From an uncultured Haemophilus sp. (GTDB taxonomy: Bacteria > Pseudomonadota > Gammaproteobacteria > Enterobacterales > Pasteurellaceae), in assembly GCF_905207935.1 (NCBI RefSeq), contig NZ_CAJLNI010000063.1:1-10453 (forward strand): a stretch of 10,453 nucleotides of DNA. The letters run 5' to 3'. Positions 1 through 5,948 of this stretch are shown one piece after another. Positions within the stretch are counted from its first letter, which is position 1. Every line of letters begins with the position of its first letter. The notes under the pieces were generated by a model. That model was given only the letters and a program-made list of their open reading frames with translations, ran no database searches and was not told the DNA's origin. The position numbers and the translations under genes are program-made.

Positions 1-917
1 CCGGTTGCCATCCCTTTTTTCTCCATAGTGGCAAGGTCTGCTTCTGCCACTTTGGCATTTTTTGCTTCACGGATGAATTCAGCCAATTGAGGATTTTTTT
101 CTGCTGCCAATTCTGCTAATGGGTGAGCAGCTGCGATACCTAAATAGCTTACGCCATAGAAGGTATCCGGACGGGTGGTATAAACCGCGACTTTTTCTGC
201 GGTATCTGCTACGTCAAACGTAATTTCTACCCCTTCAGAACGGCCAATCCAGTTACGTTGCATGGTTTTTACCATGTCTGGCCATTGTGGCAGTTGATCT
301 AATCCACCTAATAATTGTTCAGCGTAATCAGTAATTTTAATGAACCATTGTGGGATTTCTTTTTGTTCGACCGGAGTGTCACAACGCCAGCAGCAACCTT
401 CGTGCACCTGTTCGTTAGCCAATACGGTTTCATCGTTCGGACACCAGTTTACAGTGGAGGTTTTTTTGTATACTAAGCCTTTTTTGTAAAGCTCGGTGAA
501 GAACCATTGTTCCCATTTATAGTATTCCGGACGGCAAGTCGCAATTTCGCGATCCCAGTCATAACCAAAGCCCAACATTTTGAGCTGGTTTTTCATGTAT
601 TCGATGTTTTCGTAAGTCCATTTTGCGGGTGCAGTTTTATTTTTAATCGCAGCACCTTCAGCCGGCAAACCAAATGCATCCCAACCAATTGGCTGTAATA
701 CATTTTTGCCGTTCATACGTTGATAACGAGAAACTACATCACCGATGGTGTAGTTACGCACATGGCCCATGTGTAAACGACCTGATGGGTAAGGGAACAT
801 TGAAAGACAGTAATATTTTTCTTTAGACGTATCTTTGATTGCTTTGAAGACTTTATTTTCAGCCCAATATTGTTGAACAGCGGGTTCAATCAAATCAGGA
901 CGGTAATGTTGTTGCAT
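1..917 (-). CDS. leuS: Leucyl-tRNA synthetase, N-terminal part (cut by window edge)
   Basis: Cytoplasmic class I aminoacyl-tRNA synthetase that charges tRNA-Leu with leucine using ATP. The reading frame is open from an ATG at 917-915 to the left edge, giving 305 complete codons of a protein usually about 860 residues long. Visible are the class I signature HMGH at residues 49-52 within PYPSGRLHMGH, a cysteine-bearing insertion (VNWCPNDE ... GCCWRCDT), and the start of the CP1 editing domain with the threonine-rich TTRPDT at 247-252, the same numbering as in E. coli LeuRS. The KMSKS loop and the anticodon-binding domain lie outside the window. An AAGGTG Shine-Dalgarno at 930-925, 7 nt before the ATG, supports the start. 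Nothing suggests damage; the truncation is only the window boundary. The identification is secure. Confidence 0.97.
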   Translation of the reverse strand, partial: MQQHYRPDLIEPAVQQYWAENKVFKAIKDTSKEKYYCLSMFPYPSGRLHMGHVRNYTIGDVVSRYQRMNGKNVLQPIGWDAFGLPAEGAAIKNKTAPAKWTYENIEYMKNQLKMLGFGYDWDREIATCRPEYYKWEQWFFTELYKKGLVYKKTSTVNWCPNDETVLANEQVHEGCCWRCDTPVEQKEIPQWFIKITDYAEQLLGGLDQLPQWPDMVKTMQRNWIGRSEGVEITFDVADTAEKVAVYTTRPDTFYGVSYLGIAAAHPLAELAAEKNPQLAEFIREAKNAKVAEADLATMEKKGMAT

Positions 918-938
918 AGAAAATCACCTTAAATTTTG

Positions 939-947
939 ACCGCACTT
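939..947 (-). repeat. DNA uptake signal sequence (Haemophilus type)
   Basis: A perfect 9-mer AAGTGCGGT on the minus strand. It is followed, in that orientation, by CAAAATTT, which matches the AT-rich flank of the extended Haemophilus uptake signal. Such sites promote uptake of related DNA by competent Pasteurellaceae. It lies just upstream of leuS. Confidence 0.93.
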
Positions 948-1010
948 TGCGGCATATTTTGCTTTGTAAAATGTGATATAGGATAGCGTAAAACAGGGAA
1001 AATTGGTAGA

Positions 1011-1019
1011 AAGTGCGGT
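1011..1019 (+). repeat. DNA uptake signal sequence (Haemophilus type)
   Basis: A perfect AAGTGCGGT on the plus strand followed by GATTTTTTT, agreeing with the core and its AT-rich flank. It is inverted relative to the copy at 939-947 and lies just downstream of the yggU stop codon. Confidence 0.93.
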
Positions 1020-1035
1020 GATTTTTTTGCTGATT

Positions 1036-1323
1036 TTATAAGAGATTTTGAATTTCAGATGGAATTAATTTAGGCGAAGGAATCCAAACTTGTTTATGTC
1101 GGTTTAATTCACCTTTTTCAAGAACTATTGAGCTCTTAGGTACCTTGAATGTTTTACTCAAAAATTTCAGCAAGTGAGCATTTGCTTGACCATCAACAGG
1201 TGGTGCGGTGATCGTGATTTTGAGTTCATCATCATGTAATCCCACAATTTGATCTTTACTGGCTTTGGGTTGCAGAATGATTTTAAGACGTAGCCCTTCA
1301 GGTGTTTGTTCGATTGCTGACAT
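1036..1323 (-). CDS. yggU: YggU / DUF167 family small protein
   Basis: A 95-residue protein of the DUF167 (YggU) family, small alpha/beta proteins found across bacteria, archaea and eukaryotes whose biochemical role is not established. The family core is clear: LKIILQPKASKDQIVGLHDD at about residues 13-32, then APPVDGQANAHLLKFLS at 40-56 with the hallmark GQAN, and EKGELNRHKQVWI near 69-81. Length equals the E. coli homologue (about 96 aa). The ATG at 1323 is the only sensible start, because an in-frame stop lies a few codons upstream; its Shine-Dalgarno is poor. It follows yggT by 78 nt on the same strand, the usual partner order, and probably shares its transcript. The family assignment is firm; the function is unknown. 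Confidence 0.93.
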   Translation of the reverse strand: MSAIEQTPEGLRLKIILQPKASKDQIVGLHDDELKITITAPPVDGQANAHLLKFLSKTFKVPKSSIVLEKGELNRHKQVWIPSPKLIPSEIQNLL

Positions 1324-1353
1324 AACTAAATTTACTTATCACATTTACAATAA

Positions 1354-1372
1354 GGGCTGGAAAATCCAGCCC
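1354..1372 (-). other. Short perfect hairpin between yggT and yggU
   Basis: GGGCTGGA (1354-1361) and TCCAGCCC (1365-1372) form an 8-bp GC-rich stem with a 3-nt loop, 29 nt beyond the yggT stop on the minus strand. On that strand the stem is followed only by TTATTGT, so it lacks the U-run of a strong intrinsic terminator; a T-rich stretch lies before it instead. It could be a partial terminator that lowers yggU expression, or an RNA processing or stabilising element. The structure is seen directly; its role is inferred. Confidence 0.55.
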
Positions 1373-1401
1373 GAAAAAATAATATTATTTTTGACCGCAA
1401 T

Positions 1402-1947
1402 TTAAGCGGCAATTGCCCATAAAAGTTTAAAGTAATCGTAAAAGAGATTATTCAAAAATAATAGGATAATGGCGATCACCATTGGTGAAAAATCAATCAT
1501 GCCTATAGTTGGTAAAATGCGTTTAATGGGTTTCAATAATGGTTCGGTAAGTTGATATAACGCATAGAATGCAGGATTATTGCCACGATTAAACCAACTT
1601 AAAATTGCACTGGCGATTAACACATAGAAAATTGCCACACCGATATTTTTAATTAGTCCTAATATGCCCAATAGTAAGAAGAAACTGAGATTTAATCCGC
1701 CAAAGAGAATCGATTTTAGTCCGCAAAGCAAGAAGACTAAAACCAGTGCCGCCGTTTCCACTTTTTTCGCCACAGGAAAAACTTTACGTAATGGTGCAAT
1801 AACCGGTTGGGTAAATTTCAGCGTAAATTGAGAAATGGGATTGTAATAATCCACGTTCGCTAATGGCAGCCATACGCGTAAAATTAATACTAAACAATAC
1901 AGATCGATAATCGATCCTAAAAATAACGCAGTTTGGGAAATTTCCAT
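1402..1947 (-). CDS. yggT: YggT family integral membrane protein
   Basis: A 181-residue, strongly hydrophobic inner-membrane protein of the YggT family. In E. coli this family has been linked to osmotic tolerance, but its molecular function is not settled. Two copies of the YGGT repeat are visible: YNPISQF followed by TQPVIAPLRKVFP at about 35-58, and TEPLLKPIKRILP with IDFSP at 134-155. Hydrophobic segments surround each copy. I chose the ATG at 1947-1945 over an in-frame TTG three codons earlier because GGAAAGG lies about 9 nt upstream and this start overlaps the corA stop as TAATG, which implies translational coupling to corA. yggT and yggU are a standard pair, but in E. coli they follow yggS rather than corA. 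Confidence 0.92.
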   Translation of the reverse strand: MEISQTALFLGSIIDLYCLVLILRVWLPLANVDYYNPISQFTLKFTQPVIAPLRKVFPVAKKVETAALVLVFLLCGLKSILFGGLNLSFFLLLGILGLIKNIGVAIFYVLIASAILSWFNRGNNPAFYALYQLTEPLLKPIKRILPTIGMIDFSPMVIAIILLFLNNLFYDYFKLLWAIAA

Positions 1948-2894
1948 TATAACCAACCTTTCCGTTTGAAATAGATATAAGGTGTGAGTGCCGCACCAAT
2001 CATTAAGCCAATAGCCATTGGGTAGCCATATTTAAAATGAAGCTCTGGCATAAATTCAAAGTTCATCCCGTAAGTGGATGCGACAAGTGTTGCCGGTAGA
2101 AACATGACAGACACCACCGAGAAGAATTTCATGATTTTATTCTGCTCAATATTAATATAACCCATTGCCGCCTGCATTAAAAAGTTTACTTTTTGGAATA
2201 AAGACTCATTGTGCGGTTGCAAGGATTCGATATCTCGTAAGATTTCTCGAGCTTGTTCCAACTGGTTTGGCGGCAAGCGCGTTTTACGCACTAAGAAACC
2301 CAATGCACGTTGTGTATCCATCAAACATAAGCGCACTTTAGAACTGGTATCTTCTTGTTCTGTTAGCGTATTTAAGGCTTCATCGAAAGCTTCATCTTGT
2401 GTACCGTTTAGAATTACACGACTTAATTTTTCTAAATCCGCATACACGTTTTCGATAACATCGGCTAATTGCTCAATTTTGGTTTCAAATAAGTCGAGCA
2501 AAACTTCATACGCATTACATTCTAATAAGCGCTGACTACGGGAACGCATACGATATAAACGGAATGCGGGTAATTCACGATCACGTAGGGTAAATAAGCG
2601 CCCATCACGAATAGTAAACGCCACGCTTGCGAGGTCGGCGTAGTTTTCTTCGTCTTCACAATAGAAGAATGAGTGCAAGTGCAAGCCGTCTTCGTCTTCA
2701 AAGAAACGCGCGGATGCTTCGATGTCTTCCAATTCGAGGAATGAGGCGAGACTTTGTCCTAAGCCTTCTTGCAACATTTCACGTTCTTCCCCTGTCGGCT
2801 CCAGTAAATCTAGCCAAATGGCAGAACTGAGATCGGCTGGTTCGTCATCAATACGAAGCAAGCGGGAATCGTTAATGGCAAAAGCGTTAATCAT
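1947..2894 (-). CDS. corA: Magnesium/cobalt transporter CorA
   Basis: Pentameric inner-membrane channel for Mg2+ uptake that also passes Co2+ and Ni2+. The 315-residue protein is almost collinear with E. coli CorA (316 aa). It has a long acidic cytoplasmic N-terminal domain including ELEDIEASARFFEDEDGLH near residues 53-71, a helical stalk with QLEQAREILRDIES, and two C-terminal membrane helices at roughly 255-275 and 290-309. The signature GMN, the selectivity-filter motif between the helices, is at 276-278 and is followed by the periplasmic loop with MPEL. The cytoplasmic C-terminal tail ends in KRKGWL. The ATG at 2894 has a strong AAAAGGAGT Shine-Dalgarno at 2910-2902 with 7 nt spacing. 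The TAA stop shares its last base with the yggT ATG. A long structured leader precedes the gene and is described separately. Confidence 0.97.
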   Translation of the reverse strand: MINAFAINDSRLLRIDDEPADLSSAIWLDLLEPTGEEREMLQEGLGQSLASFLELEDIEASARFFEDEDGLHLHSFFYCEDEENYADLASVAFTIRDGRLFTLRDRELPAFRLYRMRSRSQRLLECNAYEVLLDLFETKIEQLADVIENVYADLEKLSRVILNGTQDEAFDEALNTLTEQEDTSSKVRLCLMDTQRALGFLVRKTRLPPNQLEQAREILRDIESLQPHNESLFQKVNFLMQAAMGYINIEQNKIMKFFSVVSVMFLPATLVASTYGMNFEFMPELHFKYGYPMAIGLMIGAALTPYIYFKRKGWL

Positions 2895-3140
2895 TGGTCA
2901 TACTCCTTTTGGGATTATGAAGATCCAACTGTGAACAAAAAAAGATCAAACGAAATTGGCATTAGAGAAAAGTGCGGTCAAATTTTTGTATGTTTTAAAA
3001 TGGGTTTCGTTCGATAAAAGATGCCGAAGAAAGGTAAATTGATTACCAGCGAACTCTCGCTGATAAGAGGCGAGAGTCTAAAGCGATATTCGGTATCGAC
3101 TATGACTGTCCAAAGTGTGTGTCCTTCTCGTTAAAAAATC
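2895..3140 (-). promoter_or_regulatory. Predicted structured 5' leader of corA
   Basis: If the promoter at 3175-3147 is used, corA mRNA begins near 3140 and carries about 245 untranslated nt. In transcript order it contains: AAGGA at 3126-3122; 8 nt later a possible TTG-started ORF of 11 sense codons (3113-3078), read as MDSHSRYRISL; inside that ORF a hairpin CGATA/TATCG (3098-3094 with 3088-3084); and directly after its TAG stop a perfect 8-bp hairpin ACTCTCGC/GCGAGAGT (3077-3070 with 3060-3053) with a 9-nt loop. A pyrimidine-rich stretch and an uptake signal follow before the corA ribosome binding site. In Salmonella, corA is known to be controlled through a leader ORF (corL) and Rho. A similar control here is an inference from layout, not sequence similarity. 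Confidence 0.5.
2970..2978 (+). repeat. DNA uptake signal sequence (Haemophilus type)
   Basis: A perfect AAGTGCGGT followed by CAAATTTTT, close to the extended consensus. It sits in the gene-free stretch upstream of corA, in the untranslated leader if that transcript exists. Confidence 0.93.
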
Positions 3141-3146
3141 GGTCGA

Positions 3147-3175
3147 ATGTTACGCTTGAAAGGCGTATTCGTCAA
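3147..3175 (-). promoter_or_regulatory. Predicted sigma-70 promoter for corA
   Basis: On the minus strand, TTGACG (3175-3170, 5 of 6 consensus bases) and TAACAT (3152-3147, 4 of 6) are separated by exactly 17 nt. It lies between the end of the yajG-like gene and corA and points at corA. It is the best promoter match in this intergenic region. The start would fall near 3140. Confidence 0.6.
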
Positions 3176-3207
3176 GTGATTATTGAAAAGGACACGGCAC
3201 TTTTTAA

Positions 3208-3807
3208 TTAATTGGTATATTGATTAATTGCGTTAGTAACTTCTTGATCTTGATAAATATTATTAACAATATCTTTGAAGGTTTCGCCTAACACTTTTTG
3301 GATTTCATCATTGCCCGCATTAAATGCGCCAGACTGTGAACGGGTTGCATTAAAGGTTTTGTTGTATTGTCCGCGTGGACCTTGTACATAAACAACCGCT
3401 TGAATTTTGCTGTTTAAGGTATAACGTAAATTACCTTGCTCAACTTTAGCGTTGAATTCTTTTACATCAACAGTTACGCCAGCATTTGCATTATTCGCTT
3501 GTCCAATACGGAAACCTTTGCTGACTAAATTTTGTTGCATCACTTGTTGGAAAAGTTGAGTAACGCTTGGTGATGCGTTTAATTTAATCAGCTCACCTGA
3601 TTTAGTATAAGTTGCAATTTCTTGTTGTGGACGAGAATCACGAGTATTGACGGTTACCACTGCGGATTGGTTAATATTCATTGATGCAGTTGGTGATTGA
3701 GGGGTAAAAGTTAAGGTATTAGATTGCGCTTGGCAACCCGCTAAAAATAATGTCGCAGCGGCTAACGTCATTGTTGATAATGCTTTGATTTTGTTTGTTA
3801 CTTTCAT
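3208..3807 (-). CDS. yajG: YajG family lipoprotein
   Basis: A 199-residue predicted lipoprotein similar to E. coli YajG, a family of unknown function. It has a positively charged N-terminus (MKVTNKIK), a hydrophobic signal segment, and the lipobox LAGC with the modified cysteine at residue 25. Residue +2 is Gln, not Asp, so the Lol system would be expected to send it to the outer membrane. The mature part keeps family features such as QGNLRYTLNSKIQ near 125-137 and a segment ending SGAFNAGNDEIQ. GAGGA lies a few nt before the ATG at 3807. The gene is divergent from bolA, as yajG is in E. coli, and this conserved neighbourhood supports the assignment. A promoter with TTGTAA (3849-3844) and CCTAAT 16 nt later is possible but weak. 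No U-tailed terminator is seen after the stop. Confidence 0.88.
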   Translation of the reverse strand: MKVTNKIKALSTMTLAAATLFLAGCQAQSNTLTFTPQSPTASMNINQSAVVTVNTRDSRPQQEIATYTKSGELIKLNASPSVTQLFQQVMQQNLVSKGFRIGQANNANAGVTVDVKEFNAKVEQGNLRYTLNSKIQAVVYVQGPRGQYNKTFNATRSQSGAFNAGNDEIQKVLGETFKDIVNNIYQDQEVTNAINQYTN

Positions 3808-3891
3808 AATTTCCTCATTGAATTAGGTTAATTTGTGTTATTCTTACAAACTTAACGCTGAATGTATAGCAAAAAGTTAGGGAGTTTATTT

Positions 3892-4203
3892 ATGTCAAAA
3901 CAGCAAGAATTATTAGAGAGAATTCAAGCCGAATTTCAACCGCACTTTGCCACCGTGGAAAATGAAAGCCATATGCACAGTTCTGGTCGTGGAGCAGATT
4001 CTCATTTTAAATTAGTGATTGTCAGCGATGCTTTTGAAGGCATGCGCAAGGTGCAGCGCCACCAAAAACTTTACCAACTTTTTGCCGATGATTTAAAAAA
4101 TGGCATTCACGCATTAGCGCTTCATCTTTATACAAAAAGCGAATGGGAGAGCCTAGGTGAAGCATTTCCAAAATCACCAAATTGTCTTGGTGTTGGACAG
4201 TAA
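3892..4203 (+). CDS. bolA: BolA family protein
   Basis: A 103-residue BolA protein of the cytoplasm. Members work with monothiol glutaredoxins in iron-sulfur cluster handling, and E. coli BolA also affects cell shape and gene expression under stress. The fold's landmarks are present: an N-terminal helix, ESHMHSSG at 25-32 with the conserved His region, SHFKLVIVSDAFEG at 37-50, the RHQKLY helix at 56-61, and HALALHLYTKSEW at 73-85. I chose the ATG at 3892 because AGGGAG lies 7 nt upstream and the protein then aligns with E. coli BolA (105 aa). An in-frame ATG at 3862 would add 10 unconserved residues and has no ribosome binding site. It is divergent from the yajG homologue and ends in a strong terminator. 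A perfect uptake signal lies within the coding sequence. Confidence 0.95.
   Translation: MSKQQELLERIQAEFQPHFATVENESHMHSSGRGADSHFKLVIVSDAFEGMRKVQRHQKLYQLFADDLKNGIHALALHLYTKSEWESLGEAFPKSPNCLGVGQ
3939..3947 (-). repeat. DNA uptake signal sequence inside bolA
   Basis: A perfect AAGTGCGGT on the minus strand. On the coding strand it starts at the last base of Gln16 and covers the codons for Pro17, His18 and the start of Phe19 of BolA. Confidence 0.92.
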
Positions 4204-4240
4204 GTATTTCCTTACGTTCCCTGTATTCCATTTCAATAAT

Positions 4241-4277
4241 AAGAGAGAAGGCAAGAGGCTTTCTCTCTTTTTATTTT
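4241..4277 (+). terminator. Rho-independent terminator of bolA
   Basis: 4241-4252 pairs with 4258-4269 as a 12-bp stem (AAGAGAGAAGGC with GGCTTTCTCTCT-type complement, one G-T pair) around a 5-nt loop, followed at once by TTTATTTT. It lies 37 nt after the bolA stop and should separate bolA transcription from the nqr operon. Confidence 0.9.
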
Positions 4278-4357
4278 AACGTGAATTTATTTTTAACTCC
4301 TAATGAGTGTTACTCTAAAAACTTCACAAATATTTCACAAAAAGTATCGGCTAAAAG

Positions 4358-4386
4358 TAGAAAAAAAGCCCATTTTCCGCTAGAAT
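4358..4386 (+). promoter_or_regulatory. Predicted promoter of the nqr operon
   Basis: TAGAAA (4358-4363, 4 of 6) and TAGAAT (4381-4386, 5 of 6) are separated by 17 nt, downstream of the bolA terminator and pointing at nqrA. The start would be near 4393. A weaker alternative is TTGAGT (4462-4467) with GTTAAT (4486-4491), spacing 18. Confidence 0.5.
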
Positions 4387-4392
4387 GAAGCG

Positions 4393-4602
4393 CTTTTAAT
4401 TTTCGAATTTCAATTTCTGGATGTGTAAGTAATCCCTTACTCGTCGAGGAGTTAAACAGATTTGAGTTTTTAAATTTATGTGTCAGTTAATAACGCTTTG
4501 ATCTTAAAAGTGTTTTCTGTCACGCTCAATCGCGAGATTGCTTTTAGAGTGTATGCTTTAATCGCAATCGTGTTTTTAACCTAGAAAAGTAGTGCAAACA
4601 GT
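4393..4602 (+). promoter_or_regulatory. Predicted structured 5' leader of nqrA
   Basis: The 399 nt between bolA and nqrA hold the bolA terminator, a promoter candidate and this leader of about 210 nt; I find no credible gene. Seen in order: a hairpin GTAAG/CTTAC (4425-4429 with 4436-4440); an AGGAG at 4447-4451 with no good ORF behind it; a stem 4503-4510 with 4541-4549 (8 bp, one bulged G) enclosing a GNRA-capped hairpin CAATC-GCGA-GATTG (4527-4540). The 3' arm of that hairpin, GATTGC (4536-4541), can instead pair with GCAATC (4564-4569), which is followed by a T-run at 4572-4576. The two pairings exclude each other, the layout expected of a switch or attenuator. The structures were found by eye; regulation is inferred. 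Confidence 0.4.
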
Positions 4603-5946
4603 ATGATTACAATCAAAAAAGGCTTGGATCTTCCTATTGCAGGAAAACCAGCACAAGTAATCCATAGCGGTAACGCTGTGAATCAGGTTGCGATTCTTGG
4701 TGAAGAGTATGTGGGTATGCGTCCTTCTATGAAGGTACGTGAAGGCGATGTTGTGAAAAAAGGCCAAGTGCTTTTTGAAGACAAGAAAAATCCTGGTGTG
4801 GTTTTTACAGCTCCTGCAAGTGGTACTATCATTGCAATTAATCGTGGCGAAAAACGTGTATTACAATCTGTGGTCATTGATGTGCAAGGTGACGAGCAAG
4901 TTACTTTCACTAAATATAACGCAGATGAACTTAATACACTTTCTTCTGAACAAGTTAAACAAAACCTCGTTGAATCCGGTTTGTGGACAGCGTTCCGCAC
5001 CCGTCCGTTCAGCAAAGTGCCTGCCTTAGATGCAGAACCTTCTTCTCTGTTTGTAAATGCGATGGATACCAATCCTTTGGCAGCAAATCCAGAGGTGGTG
5101 TTAAAAGAGCATTGGCAAGATTTTATTGACGGTTTAACAGTATTAAGTCGTCTATTCCCAAATAAACCATTAAATCTATGTAAAGCGGGTGATAGCAATA
5201 TCCCAACCGTGGATTTAGCTAACCTAAAAGTACATGATTTTGGTGGTGTTCATCCTGCTGGCTTAGTGGGTACACATATCCACTTTATCGATCCGGTTGG
5301 TGCTCATAAAACCGTATGGCACATCAATTACCAAGATGTGATTGCTGTAGGTAAATTATTCACTACGGGCGAACTTTATGTAGAACGTGTTGTTTCTCTT
5401 GCAGGTCCGCAAGTGAAAGAGCCTCGTTTAGTTCGTACAGTAATCGGTGCAAACCTTTCTCAATTAACGGCAGGTGAATTAAAAGACGGTAATAACCGTG
5501 TGATTTCTGGTTCTGTGCTTTGTGGTCAAACTGCAAAAGATGCTCATGACTATTTAGGTCGTTATGCATTACAAGTTTCTGTGATTGCAGAAGGTAATGA
5601 GAAAGAGTTCTTAGGTTGGATCACACCACAATCGAACAAATATTCGATTACCCGTACCGTATTAGGTCACTTTGGTAAGAAATTATTCAACTTCACTACC
5701 GCAGAAAATGGTGGTGAGCGTGCAATGGTACCAATCGGTAGCTATGAGCGCGTAATGCCGTTGGATATTTTACCGACATTATTATTACGTGATTTAATCG
5801 TGGGCGATACCGATGGTGCACAAGCGTTAGGTTGTCTTGAATTAGATGAAGAAGACTTAGCATTATGTTCTTTCGTTTGCCCGGGCAAATATGAATACGG
5901 TTCAATCTTGCGTCAAGTATTAGATAAGATTGAGAAGGAAGGTTAA
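4603..5946 (+). CDS. nqrA: Na+-translocating NADH:quinone oxidoreductase subunit A
   Basis: Peripheral cytoplasmic subunit of Na+-NQR, the respiratory complex that oxidises NADH, reduces ubiquinone and pumps Na+ outward. NqrA has been implicated in quinone interaction and is related to RnfC. The 447-residue length equals H. influenzae NqrA as I remember it. The N-terminal MITIKKGLDLPIAG and the biotinyl-like segment with MKVREGDVVKKGQ near 43-55 are typical, as are GVHPAGLVGTHIHFIDPVGA in the middle, GERAMVPIGSYERVMPLDIL toward the end, and the C-terminal LELDEEDLALCSFVCPGK. It is first in the six-gene operon; nqrB starts 2 nt after its stop. The ATG at 4603 lacks a clear Shine-Dalgarno, unlike nqrB and nqrD-F, although the N-terminus is unambiguous by similarity. 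Confidence 0.97.
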   Translation: MITIKKGLDLPIAGKPAQVIHSGNAVNQVAILGEEYVGMRPSMKVREGDVVKKGQVLFEDKKNPGVVFTAPASGTIIAINRGEKRVLQSVVIDVQGDEQVTFTKYNADELNTLSSEQVKQNLVESGLWTAFRTRPFSKVPALDAEPSSLFVNAMDTNPLAANPEVVLKEHWQDFIDGLTVLSRLFPNKPLNLCKAGDSNIPTVDLANLKVHDFGGVHPAGLVGTHIHFIDPVGAHKTVWHINYQDVIAVGKLFTTGELYVERVVSLAGPQVKEPRLVRTVIGANLSQLTAGELKDGNNRVISGSVLCGQTAKDAHDYLGRYALQVSVIAEGNEKEFLGWITPQSNKYSITRTVLGHFGKKLFNFTTAENGGERAMVPIGSYERVMPLDILPTLLLRDLIVGDTDGAQALGCLELDEEDLALCSFVCPGKYEYGSILRQVLDKIEKEG

Positions 5947-5948
5947 AA

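Larger units (their letters stand above)
918..1035. other. Intergenic region between yggU and leuS with inverted uptake signals
   Basis: 118 nt containing the leuS ribosome binding site and two perfect uptake signals in opposite orientation. They form a 10-bp inverted repeat, 939-948 with 1010-1019, separated by 61 nt. The left copy also sits in a small local hairpin, CCGC (940-943) with GCGG (949-952). The leuS promoter should lie here because yggU, upstream on the same strand, ends at 1036, but I see only weak -35/-10 matches (for example TATATC near 980) and do not call one. No obvious intrinsic terminator follows yggU. Confidence 0.6.

Noticed and set aside
1948..1956. TTG start for yggT three codons before the ATG
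   Set aside because: The ATG at 1947 has a good Shine-Dalgarno spacing and forms the usual TAATG overlap with corA.
3021..3134. Plus-strand ORF of 37 residues beginning MPKKGKLITSELSL upstream of corA
   Set aside because: No properly spaced Shine-Dalgarno, no recognisable protein, and it overlaps hairpins of the opposite-strand corA leader; the structure explains the region better.
3194..3202. ACGGCACTT after the yajG homologue as a sixth uptake signal
   Set aside because: It differs from the core by one base at a conserved position; I list only perfect copies.
3862..3891. Upstream start for bolA adding 10 residues
   Set aside because: The extra residues are not found in the family and there is no ribosome binding site before 3862, whereas AGGGAG precedes the ATG at 3892.
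4478..4501. Seven-codon ORF (MCQLITL) in the nqrA leader as a leader peptide
   Set aside because: The nearest AGGAG is 26 nt upstream, too far to drive initiation, and no regulatory codon run is present.
4683..5198. Minus-strand 171-residue ORF opposite nqrA
   Set aside because: It lies wholly inside the well-supported nqrA frame, has no family resemblance or ribosome binding site, and is a by-product of the codon bias of nqrA.
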